Shown piece after piece: positions 13,418 to 24,650 of a stretch of DNA of 64,000 nucleotides. Numbering within the stretch: position 1 is the first letter of the stretch; the number at the start of each line of letters is the position of its first letter. The DNA comes from Homalodisca vitripennis (taxonomy: Eukaryota > Arthropoda > Insecta > Hemiptera > Cicadellidae), in contig NC_060214.1 of assembly GCF_021130785.1 (NCBI RefSeq), forward strand, positions 46,437,001 to 46,501,000, written 5' to 3'. The notes beneath the pieces are model-generated. The model was not told where the DNA came from. It saw nothing but the letters and a program-made list of their open reading frames with translations, and made no database searches. A program made the translations under genes and the position numbers.

Positions 13418-14530
13418 AATAAAGAAAGAAAGGGATATATGCCAGTAAGATATCCAAGTTCACGCAATTATTTCTATAGTTTTTGAGATGTGGAATAAAG
13501 TTTTTAACACAGTTTTTAAACCATTGTTTTTAAATTTAGGCTATTTACAAAAAAAAAAAAAAAACGTTAAACATGTGTACGTGCGAACAAAAGAGTAATT
13601 AGTACCGTTTAAAACCAAAATTATGTAATAAAAGATCATGAAACTTATAGAACTAAGAGTTTTGTTTCCAAATAGTAAAATTGTACAGGTATATTTACCA
13701 ACTGTTGTCAATTTAAATCTGGAAGTCATAAATTATTTCTCTGCTAAGATAACCATTGTTTAATTCTTTAGTAGATGTTTTTTCGATCATAATTTTTTTG
13801 AGAACCGAAATATAGTCTGTGTGAAAATACTATTTATGTTTAGTATAAGGTTTAATATTATGAGTGTTTAGTGTAAGTAGTATATGGAATAGAGTACTGC
13901 AACTTAAAAAATATCGAAATAATTATTAAAAATGAGCTTGGTGCTGTAACTTGGCTTGCCAAGTTATAAATAATTATGACTTGAGTGCTAATACATTTGC
14001 CCAAAACGTCTGCTCTGACCGGAATTATTGAAATTTTTTTGCGGCATTATGGTAATTTACTCACAAAGATTCAACGCTTACTAATGATGAGTAACCAGAA
14101 TGACTAGACCGATGTTATTCACAGATTAGAACCACTGATGCCCATGCAGCATATATGCTCTAACGAAAGTACTGGTCACGGAAGAGAACTTTTAAAAATA
14201 CTTTCATCTACACTCAATATTTTACAGACTTTAAAATTTTTAATTCAATTTTCGTGTTTGCGATCCTTATAATTTCTCTAATTAAACTAGAGACTACGTT
14301 CCCTTAGCTAATATCGTACAAATAAAAAATTCAAGTCCAGTCGGAAAAAGGGGGTTTATATAGAGGTGTGGAACTTCTATGTCATTTCTATATTCTTTGT
14401 GACGTGGTCTTGTCAATGTGATTACGGCCGTGATATCTGACGCAACAGATCAATATATATATACAATTCTATAATTATCATGTTAAGAGTGGTTCTGTAG
14501 TCGTCAATTTTGTCGGATATTGAATTATAT

Positions 14531-15830
14531 AAACGTAAGATATGCATTTTTACGACAAGCTATTTAAAGGAAATTTTATGTTTATGTTATATAGATGTAT
14601 ATCGTTGTTACCTTTTAGTTAGAGATGTCCATGTTAAAAATTACGGAATATATGTTATATATTTGTTAGTAGTTGTTGTATAGCAAAACCAAAAGATGTT
14701 TCATTCACTCAAATTGTTTATATCTGGTTTTTTGTGACAAATGTGTAAAAAGACGGTGATGAAACAAAATTGCAATAAATATACAATAATACAATGAGGT
14801 ACCACAAAGTAATTTTAAATCGCAGTTTTTACAGATATTTAATCAAAACGATTATAACGTTGTGACATTTTATAATTTGTAAAAACAATTTAATGAAATC
14901 CCACTAAGCAGGCAGCATAACATCAACATTATAATAAGAATGATTAAATAATATGATTAAATTCAATTGATTGTAAAGTGTTGATCTTTGAAAATTTAAA
15001 TAAAAACATTTTTTTACAAATAACTTTAAATATACAAGTAGAACAAATATAAATTCTAAAAGAATGAAATGGTGGTCTGTTTTTTAAAATATTACAACTA
15101 TTTTGGTTTGCTATTTATGTATTATTTTTAAAAATTCACTTCCTAATTATTCAAATAAATGTAATCTTAAAGTTAGAAAAAAAATTCGTAAAAAAGCTAT
15201 AGTATTTAACTAAAATAATTAGTAATTTTGAAATATTATACAACATTAGTTACATTACATAAAAAAACATGGTATATTCTAAGCACATTCTAAGCACAAA
15301 TTTTACTCTCGTTTTTAAACAAATTACAATTATATCCAGTAATAGAATTTAAAGAATAGTAAATGCGTATTGTTAATTAAGCGATAATTTATATGCAGTT
15401 TCCGTAAAGATATAAATACAAACAATGGCATACAGTTACACAAAATATATAGTCACAAATAGTTTATAACATGATCCTCTGAAAACATCTGTAACTTATG
15501 AATTATCATGATAATGACCTAAATATTTATTCTGGAATAGACTGAAGAAATACTTCATTTGTTATAGTGATACGGAGATATCAAATATAATATGTGTTTT
15601 AAGTTATTTATGCTAAATTAATTAAAAATATTAGCGTTATTATAGACATGACTGAGACTGCACAGTGATGTGGGCACTATCGTGTTCCACGTTACATCGT
15701 GTGAGGGTGGCTTAATCTCTCTTTATAGATCATACCTATTTGACAGGTATAAAAGCATGTATGGATACATCGCCACCTCACATTAATAAATCTTCTTATT
15801 CCGAATGGATTTTCATGAACGGAAGGAATG
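14531..15830. other. Non-coding AT-rich sequence
   Basis: Nothing recognisable. A small hairpin-forming stretch (ATACCTATTTGACAGGTAT) lies at about 15735-15753. Confidence 0.4.
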
Positions 15831-15835
15831 TCCTT

Positions 15836-18400
15836 TATTAGTGCGATGGACAACAAATAAGTAATTGGGGGTGAGGTAGTGTGTCTAGTGGGACTGCAAA
15901 GTCTTACAGAGGGTGTTCAGGTTATTACAAATAGTAGCAATTAACAATATTCGTGTAATCATTTCCACTGTAAGTTTATACGATATTATGTTTAGTAATT
16001 ATACCTATAGATCAATTGTTGTACTTCTTTCAACTTAGAAGGCATGTGAAAGGGCTTTCATGGACTCTAGCTGTATCGGATTGGAATTAAATTTGTATAA
16101 CTTAGGATGATTGGTATCTTACTGAGGATAAGAAGTATGTAGGAAGGATGTAAACACGAGGCCACGGTATATGTTATTGTGGTGTCAGCTTTATCTCATA
16201 ATGTCTAGCAGCATGAGGAAGGTTGTCTAAACTAACCAGTTTCTTAACTAACCCGATAGTGCTTAACAAAATATGAGGTTCCGTTTATTATTAACCGATA
16301 GGTAGTAAAATGTATTATAACTATGAGTGATTTTTACGCTTCAAACGAAGCTAAAGGCCACAATAAGTATTAGATTGTGTATTAAGGTATAGAACGTAAA
16401 ATTTTTACGTAATTTATCTAATTTATAAATCATTTTATAAGGAGAAATATTGCAAGGTGTTATTGTTATTATACCGTGAAGACACACTTGCATTTTATAC
16501 TGGAACATTTGTGAATTAGATGGGCATCGTATTTGTAAATATCTGGTGGTTAACGGTCAGTTAACGATTTTGTGTTTAGTTGAGAATATGTGTAGTGTCA
16601 GATGCCATCTTCAAGATATGTGAGGAAATAATTCAAGGCTTATATAACATAACCTGAGTAGCTATAGAGTTCTCGAAGTTCAATCTTTTTGTTGAAGGTG
16701 CGACGTTGTCCAAACTTTAGTTCCTTTTTCAAAAGATATTAATATTTGATGATACATAATGCAATAGAAATATAGAACTGATATAAGTGATCTCGTGTTT
16801 GTGATTCTTCCATTTATGTTGAATAGGTAACCATATAAATATTTGTCCAAATTACGCCCTTAAATACTGAAAACTTGGGATAATTACGTTGTCATTTGAA
16901 ATCGCTTCCACTACATTATGGAAATGAGATCATTGTTTATGTTCAGTTTGTCTTTTAATCCTTACTCAGACGAGTTGAGTAATTTTATAATTCAGAAAAC
17001 TTATTTTCACTGTTTTGTGTTTTAATAAACAATAACTTCTGTAATATTGTTGCGTGTACGTTTAAATTGTTTTTATTTCAATCTTAGTTAGTTTGCAACT
17101 TTATTTCTATTTCTATTGTTGTGTTTACAGTCGTTTTTACCCATACAAAAATACACATCTCTTCACGGACCCTCAGCTCAATTCTACATCATTATCATTG
17201 AAATTGATGCTACTGACATATAAATGAGGCATCGTGGATAATTTTGTTGGTCCGTTTGGACTTCAGGATATCATTGGGATAGACAAAAAAATTGAGAGAG
17301 AAAAAGAGCGAAAGAAATGGATAGGTCAATTAAAAAATATTTCCCAATAAAACCAAGAATTGTAGAAGCATAGGTAAACATTTGTTTATATACTTATCTC
17401 TATTCATAGGGTATCATAAAGTGGTGCTGTATTAATTTTAAAATTATCCTTTAATTTCGCTATATATTTTATTCAACTTTCTAAAAATTGTATAGAACAA
17501 AGTATATTTTAACTGAACGTTAGCAACGTTTAAAAATAGAGGAGCAGAAAATTTTCATACTGCCTATCAGACTGTCCAAACGGCCGCTCGATATATTGAG
17601 AGCGAACTGACTTATATATTTAACGTTTTGCAAGAATATTAACTTAGTATTTAACTAGCAACATCGGTTTATATGTCATTTAATAGAACTTATCTCAGCA
17701 TTAGTGAAAAATATTTACATTGTTCATAATGGTAACCATGGTGGCAAATAAAAAAGTAAGTACTTTCTGTTCAAGAAAGTACGTTTCTAGATATACAAGA
17801 ACGATTTTAATACTTCTGCAAGCCTATACTTTGGATTCCAAAGAACGCCATTAAAGTCTACTTATCAGTATGCTGGAAAAATTTCTCTTATATCTGTCCA
17901 GGAAGAGTATACTTTTCTTTTTGTATTCCTTCCTTATACCTATCTGTCTGTCCACAAGGACATGTAAAGAAATAATTTCAAATATATACATGGCATTTAG
18001 CATGATATTTCAGCAAAGATTATTGCGATAGATGTGAGTGGGGGGGGGGATTTACTGGTGTCTTATTGTAAATTATTAAACAATTTAAAAAGAAAAATTT
18101 TTCTCAAGATGGAAATATATTATGTTTGAATCTCTTAGGTTTAAAGGTCAGATACTTTTAAATATTATATGATGAGCTATATTATATGATCCACCAATTT
18201 GAACCACTCTACAATGCTATTTTAATATTTTTTATTTCAAAGCACGCTTTGAACAAAAGAGACAATATTTACTACAAATAATTAATAAAAATGTAATATT
18301 CATAATGTGTACTATCATACACGTCAACTTGTCCATCCCGATTAATATAGCAAGGCCAGTAGAGAGTGAGTAAGTTTTATGCTAGAATATACATGGTGAT
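15836..18400. repeat. Dispersed duplicated segment (partner 42430-44790)
   Basis: Ordered matches to 42430-44790, roughly 70-80% by eye. They include 15848-15920 with 42485-42560 (AATAAGTAATTGGG), 16890-16990 with 43615-43715 (TTCCACTAC-TTATGG-AATGAG), and 18290-18400 with 44670-44780 (CAAGGCCAGTA). An inverted-repeat element at 42.9-43.15 kb is present only in the other copy. Confidence 0.65.
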
Positions 18401-18619
18401 GGAAGGATCAATTTTTTCGTACATAATATTTTATTCTACATTAAAATTAAACTCTAATACTTTTTTCCGTGGTTCATCCCTCAAACTGCTATCCTTGAAT
18501 TTTTTAATCGTAAAACTATAAGAATCAATAAGTTAAATTCCATTTTGTGCAGAATAAAGCGTAGCTGTGTAAGTAGTTTCAGTAGTCCTTATTTTTTAAG
18601 GACAGAGAACTGGAGCTCG

Positions 18620-19030
18620 TATAAAGTAGTAGTTCATGTCCTACATCTATAAAGAGTAAAACCCGTAGTATAATAAGATGAGGACTTGTAGTATTTTTAT
18701 TATTAAATATTTCTCCTCTTTTGAACCCACGCAATTTTCAACACAATAGATATATTGTATTTACTAGTATGTAAATACTAGATCTACTGTTCTGTAATAT
18801 AGTACGTTTTACTGATATTTATTACAGTAGAACAAGGAAAAGGTCAAATATTGTGCTGAGTGGTAGATACATAGAATCCTAACCTGAAAACATACCCTTA
18901 AATGCAGTATAAAAGCAGAGCATTTTATACAGAGATAAAGTCTGATTCCCCGGATTTACTCAGGGGAGTAACACGCAACACCTTCTGTACCTTTGCCGTT
19001 TATTGCATTTCTTGAAGATAGCGTGTTGCT
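18620..19030. repeat. Three-copy block, copy 1
   Basis: The stretch around 18890-19030 (AGAGATAAAGTCTGAT, then a GC-richer core with CGCAACACCTTCTGT) matches 50690-50850 and 60330-60480. These are the most conserved parts of otherwise diverged segments. Confidence 0.6.
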
Positions 19031-19464
19031 TTTTGAAAATACAGACAGGTTAATGATACATATAATTCTTGTAATTTGATTTGTATCATGCGTAGTTAGG
19101 TATTGAAATGTAACCATAAAAAATAATAAGCAAAAAAATTGAATAAAGTAAAAAGTTGTTCGTATTTTATAAATAACTTACCGTTATTAACTACATTTAA
19201 TATAACTACTTTCAGTTGCTGTGCCATGTGTCAGCATATACATTATGTTCAACCGCTTGCTTAGATTTTTTTTTCGTAACTTTTATTTTATGTTGTGGAA
19301 CTGATTGTGTGAGCTGAATTTTGCTTATTGTGCGGATTTAAAAAAAGTCTGTTGTATTAAAATGGTTTTGAATAAGAGATCGCTGTCACGCAAAGGCCTT
19401 GGCCCATATGACGGTATTTTCATAATAATAATCATGAAACTGTAATTATTGTATACTTGAAAAT

Positions 19465-19495
19465 AATGAGTAATTTGACTTGATTTGATTTGGTA
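19465..19495 (+). other. Possible LINE 3' tail
   Basis: The sequence GACTTGATTTGATTTGG at about 19478-19494 resembles the short pentamer-repeat tails left at the 3' end of insect non-LTR retrotransposons. Only the tail can be seen, so this is weak. Confidence 0.2.
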
Positions 19496-19599
19496 CACCT
19501 GTTTGTCACCTGCTTTCTGCTTAGTTTTTCTTGTATCGCAGTTTTTTATCTTTTGGTAACCAAGAAAAACATTTTAGTTTTAAAATATGATTTGTGAGT

Positions 19600-21310
19600 G
19601 ATTTGTTTGTGAAAAGTTTTATAATTCAGTTATTGCAACGCCTAGATTTTCTAATAAAGTTTTTAAAGGGCGTAAGAATGTAAAGAAACTTAGAGTGGTG
19701 TATGTTCCTAGTGAGAGGGTGCCTAGAGCAGATTCTAGGCTTAGTGCACTGAGCTCTGATCCTCTGAAGCCACCTAAAAAAAGTTTAAACAATAAGAAAA
19801 TTCGTGCTTGTTGGGCAGAATACAGCAATTGCAAAGGTGACTGTACTATTATTGACATTGTAAATATACAAACGCTTCAGAATTTACTTGGTCAAGTTGT
19901 GTATGTCTTCAAGGTCAGGGCTCTATATTAGTTTTTACTTGTGAGCGGTTAGGCATCAGAGCGAAACTTGTCGTAAAGTTTAATGGTTGTAGATTTTGTG
20001 TATCTGATACAAACTGTAAAGTGTTGAATTTAGGCAAGACTGAAATAAATATCCAACTAGTGTTTTGCTTTCAGATGCATTGGCTTGGAAGATCAGGCAT
20101 TAACGCAGTTTTGCGGTATCATGGATTTGTCATGCTTCACGGAATTAAACATTAAAATGTACTCTTACGAAATGTTGTCAAAGAGGTGAATTTAGGTACC
20201 ATGAAACAAGCTGGTGCAGATGTTGTGGTCTTACAAGAAATGGAAAGTAAGGAAGACCCACTAGCAAATGACAAACCTAACCTTACTATAGCATTGGATG
20301 GTACGTGGCAAAAAGGGGCTATACCTCAGAGAATGTATCTGATATTAGCGTAAATACTGGACAGTTAGTATATGTTTACATAGTAAGCAAATCTTGCAGA
20401 TGCTAAATAACCTTCAAAAAAGCATGAAAAACCTGTCTGCTAAATACCAAGTTTCTAATGGTGGCATGGAGGTAGCTAGCCTGACAAGTATTGTTTAGCG
20501 TTCTAAAGAGCTCCACGATGTAAGTTATGACTATTATCTTGCCATATGACCCACAATTTATTATTGAAAAACTTGAATGTGTGGGCCATGTTGATGACAC
20601 TAAAAATAAAATTTGGCAAACTAACACTTTTCGATGCAAAAATAATAGGCGGCAGAGACGGTTGACAGGTTCGGCAATACAGAAAATAATAACTTACAGT
20701 ATTATGAGTTTGCTATCAGAAGAAATGTTGTCAGTGTAACTAAGATAAATCAGGCTGTGTGGGCTTTGTATTTCCACCTGATTTCAACAGATTCTGAACT
20801 AGCGCACGGGTTGTGTCAAAAATATCACAATACTTGGTGCTAGTACCACAAAGCCGCTCAAAATAATGTAAAATACTGTCAAAAATATTAATTTTACCAT
20901 CCAGCTGTTGTTGTGGAGGAAATAAAATCCATTATTAAGGATTATAATAACTAGAACTGCTACAAAGGTGTTTGCATGGGGTTACCCAAAACCAAAGTGA
21001 AGCGCTCAAAAACATTATTTGGGATCGCGCGGTTTTTTTATGCTAAAAATATTGGAATTAGCTATATATGATGCTATTGCTATCATCCATAAAGGAAATA
21101 TAGCCAGATGTGAAGATTTTGCTTAGCTTGGGGTCACACCTTGGACAAACTATGTGAAGGCGCATCAATACATTGACACTGTACGCATCCAAAAACCGAA
21201 CAAAAAATTCAATGTAATATAAACAAATTGGGCATTAGAATACTTAAAAGAGGCTAGAGGATGATTATGAAGCAAAAGAGAGCCCCGAAAATCCTTCGTA
21301 TTGGGCAGGA
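19600..21310 (+). pseudogene. Mutator-like (MULE) transposase relic
   Basis: Homologous over most of its length to the insect Mutator-like transposase family, but broken by many stops and frameshifts. In order: a basic N-terminal part (19655-19800), the ALDGTW motif around 20292-20310 that I take to hold the first catalytic Asp, followed at once by a frameshift in a G run and then YTSENVSDISVNTGQLVYVY. Next comes VSNGGMEVASLTSIV (20448-20495), KLECVGHVDD (20568-20600), RRLTGSAIQK (20655-20685), AIRRN and AVWALYFHLIST (20715-20790), and ESPENPSYWAGMHQ (about 21271-21315). It is the same family as the C-terminal fragment at 36268-37017, but much more decayed. No matching terminal inverted repeats were found around it. 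Confidence 0.75.
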
Positions 21311-21854
21311 ATGCACCAAAGTGAGTTTTGTTTATATGTTTACTGCATGATATAATTAAAAAAACTTTTCATAAAATTGATTTTTTGTGTAATAATGATA
21401 GTTTTTTTAAATTTGTATATTGCATTTACCTAAACATATTTAAAAAAAGGAAAAAGACCATTTCAATCAGGGTTTTTTTTTTCAAGACAAAATATTTTGC
21501 AGTTTTTTACGATTTATAGCATACTTTATAAATAATTGCCAAAAATGTAATACAACGGCAAAATAACAGCTATTTTGTAAACATTTTGCACATTCAAATA
21601 AACAAAATAATTTGCTATGTATTTTAGTTTTTTTGAAAATGTTCTTTAAAGTTAGACAAATTACCGTTGATTACAATGGAGCTCCCAACTTCCCTTGAAT
21701 TCTTATTTTGAAATTGATCAGTAAAAGGTTTACTAACTTTTTATTCGTAATTTATTTCTTTTCGAACAAAAAGCTATTTTATTATGCTTACTTTAATTAT
21801 TAATACTCTTTCATTCTTTAACCAGCCTTCGACCCATTAGCCTTAGACAAGAAT

Positions 21855-22105
21855 ATCCAAGAGATGATATCTTCATATAATTATCTCCTATCTAACTAAA
21901 CAATTATATATGCTTGTTAAACATGGATTCTCATAAAACTTCCTTATCAATCTATTCAGTAAAACAGCGGAAAAGTTATATGTCTATTACATGTTTTAGG
22001 ATTTGTTCTAGTCACATCAGTGATTGTGCTACACGAAACAAAAACGGTTTAGGTTAATTTATAGCAAACAATTACCTATGATTGGCCATAGTTACTTGTG
22101 GCTAC
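21855..22105. repeat. Direct repeat left of the mariner-type element
   Basis: Contains TAACTAAACAATTATATATG, then CTTGTTAAACATGGA and GTTTTAGGATTTGT. The same blocks recur at 24490-24640 in the same orientation. The element at 22159-24224 lies between the two. Confidence 0.75.
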
Positions 22106-22158
22106 ATAAAGACAAGATGTTTATAGATCTACATTTACAGGCATGTGTATAGCTTATA

Positions 22159-22615
22159 CAGGGTAAGTCAGAAATATGGCAACATATTTTAAGACGTGAT
22201 TTTAGAGCTAAAAATAAGAAAAAAAAATTTATATAAAGGTAGGTCCGGAAACGCTCTATTACTGAGTCATGTATTCGAAAGATTCTGCTTGGTTTTCAGT
22301 TCACCTGGTGAAATTAAGTTATTCTGAAATGTTTTGTTCTTACTTTTTAACTCAAATAAGGTGGATATATAAGGAAATCTACCTGAAAAATCAAATAAAA
22401 CTACTCTAGAGGTTTTAGTGTAAACAGTTTTTGAGAAAAAGTATGAAATTTGCCAAAAATCTAATAACAAAAATACCGTCTTAAATGTTTGATGTCCAAT
22501 AACATTGTTAAATGACCAATAAACACATTGTTTTTCCTAAAACATATTGTAGAAAATTTAATTTTGAAAACAACCATAATAAGCAAAGTTAACTAAATGT
22601 ATAAAAAAATATGAA
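22159..22615 (+). repeat. Left terminal inverted repeat
   Basis: Pairs with about 23770-24224. Recognisable anchors are AGGTAGGTCCGGAAACG near the outer part, AGTTCACCTGGTGAAATTAA, and ATGTTTGATGTCCAATAACA near the inner part. The match fades around 22615. Confidence 0.85.
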
Positions 22616-22629
22616 ATATGAAGACGTCT

Positions 22630-23601
22630 GTATCAAGAGAACTTTCCTAACCGCAGGTGTCCAAGCGCAAGATTTTTTGCAACTATTCATCAACGCCTAT
22701 CTGAAACAGGTTCTTTGAATCCTTCGGAGCATAGTAATGCAGGACCCGATCATGTAGGACTGTTGTTTTAGAAGGGTTGGTTCTTAATGAAATATCTGAT
22801 TATCCTGAAAAGAGCACTAGAGAATTGTCAATGTCAGCTAATCTAGTATTCGGAGAATACTACACGAGTACCAGTTTCACCCATACCACTTCCAGCATGT
22901 TCAACTCGTTTGCCACAAGACTACGCTTCCCGTGTTGCTTTTTGTCGATGACTTCTGGGAAAATGTGCTGATCCAAACATTTTAAATACAATTTTGTTTA
23001 CCGATGAGACTCACTTCACAAGAACAGCTATCATTAACTTCCATAACAACCACACTTGGGCAGACAGAAATCCTCATGCTATCAAACCTAATCGTCCACA
23101 ACATCAGTTTTCAGTAAATGTTTGGGCTAGAATTTTAGCAGATCATTTATTCGTATTCGTGCTTCCTCCCAGGCTTAATGGCTTGTTGTACTTTAACTTT
23201 TTAAGCAACGAGCTAGCTAACCTGGTTGATGATGTACCTCTGAATTTGCGCCAAAACATGTGGTTTATACATGACAGGGCACCTGCCCACTACTCTCTGG
23301 CTGTTTGTGGACACCTAAATGAGAGTGTCACAAATCAATGGATAGGCCGAAGTGGACCAGTTCATGGCCAGCAAGATCACCGGACTTAAATCCTTTGGAC
23401 TTTTACCTTTGGAGACATTTTAAAACATTAGTTTACTCTTCCCCAATAGATACCATTGAAGAACTCCAATTAAACATGTCTAATGGAATAGAAACCATTA
23501 AGCAGACACCTGGAGTTTTTGAACGGGTCCGAAACTCGACGAGAAGACGCCTGAACGCGTGCATTTCGAACAACGGAGGTCATTTTGAGCATCATCTTTA
23601 A
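22630..23601 (+). pseudogene. Transposase of the mariner-type element, broken
   Basis: A DDE transposase with an N-terminal helix-turn-helix of the DUF4817 type. Readable pieces in order: FPNRRCPSARFF and HQRLSETGS (22647-22715), ISDYPEKSTRELSMSANL (22790-22845), FHPYHFQHVQLV (22876-22910), LPQDYASRVAFCR (22918-22955) cut by a TGA, then ILFTDETHF (first catalytic Asp, 22991-23017), WFIHDRAPAHY (second, 23260-23295) and SPDLNPLDFYLW (third, 23376-23412), ending HFEHHL at 23598. At least three frame changes (about 22860, 22912 and 23368) and one in-frame stop inactivate it. The spacing of the last two Asp residues is about 36, but a frameshift lies in that interval. It is known in the family to cut and join DNA at TA sites. 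Confidence 0.85.
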
Positions 23602-23769
23602 TCTTCCGGTGAGACTTAAAGCGATTGTAGATATGTTTATTGCATTTAAAAATAAAATTATGAACTAAAAATATGTTTTTGTTTTATCGGCTGTTACCAA
23701 TCAGATACTCATTCATTATTATAAAACAGCAAAAGTTTGTTGTGTAGTAAAATACGTGAGGAGTCAATT

Positions 23770-24224
23770 TCATAACTTTTTTACACATTTAGTTCACTTT
23801 GCTTGTTATGGTTGTTTTCATAATTAAATTCTCTACAATCTGTATTAGGAAAACAATTAGTTTTTTGGTCACTTAACAATGTTATTGGACATCAAACATT
23901 TAAGACGGTATTTTTAATATTAGATTTTTGGCAAATTTCATACTTTTTCTCAAAAACCGTTCACAATACAACCTCTAGAGTGGTTTTATTTGATTTTTCA
24001 GGTGATTGTCCTTATAAATCCACCTTATTTGATTTCAAAAGTAAGAACAAAACATATTGGAATCACTTAATTTCACTAGGTGAACTGAAAACAAAGCAGA
24101 AACTTTCGAATATATTACTCAGTAATGAAACGTTTCCGGACCTACCTTTATATAACATGTTTTTCTTATTTTTAGCTCTAAAATCACGTCTTAAAATATT
24201 TTACCATATTTCTGACTCACCCTG
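23770..24224 (-). repeat. Right terminal inverted repeat
   Basis: Reverse complement of 22159-22615 with scattered substitutions and small indels. A 108-codon open frame across it (23980-24306) is incidental. Confidence 0.85.
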
Positions 24225-24477
24225 TATATATCACATATACTACGTAAAACAATTACTTGTAGGCTACTATTTACGCAAGAGATTATTCATTCAACGTTAT
24301 CATTGAGGCATGAAAAATTAAGCTCTTGGTTTGCACTCTGTAGAGTGGGCAAACCGAAAATTTCTATTTAAAATTTGGAATGGAATGGAAATATATATGT
24401 TATTATTCGTTATAGCGCAAAAGATTTAGTTAGGATATTGTTAAAAGTTCGTAACATAGGGTAAATGTAAGATACAG

Positions 24478-24650
24478 TAGAGAGGATATCTCCACATGAC
24501 TATCTCTTACCTAACTAAACAATTATATATGCTTGTTAAACATGGAGCCTCATAATACACCCCCTTCAAACTATAAAGCAATAAAAACACCGGGAATGTC
24601 TGTTATACGTTTTAGGATTTGTGCTAACAATTACCTAAGGTTTATTTTAG
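24478..24650. repeat. Direct repeat right of the mariner-type element
   Basis: Partner of 21855-22105; shares TAACTAAACAATTATATATG and GTTTTAGGATTTGT. The element may have inserted between, or into, a tandemly duplicated sequence. Confidence 0.75.

Larger units (their letters stand above)
10884..14530. repeat. Duplicated segment B (partner 550-3590)
   Basis: Direct copy of segment A, about 10.3-11 kb downstream. It is longer than A because of the ~814-bp Helentron-like insertion at 12600-13417. It lacks the inverted second arm found at the end of A. Two interruptions of otherwise shared reading frames (for example a TAA at 12382-12384) suggest that B is the more decayed copy. Confidence 0.85.
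22159..24224 (+). mobile_element. Tc1/mariner-superfamily element with long TIRs
   Basis: A 2066-bp element bounded by CAGGGTAAGTCAG on the left and its near reverse complement (CTGACTCACCCTG) on the right, flanked on both sides by TA (22157-22158 and 24225-24226), the target expected for this superfamily. The inverted termini are unusually long, about 455 bases each and roughly 85% alike. Between them lies a single damaged transposase gene. The copy is therefore old and not autonomous. Confidence 0.88.
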
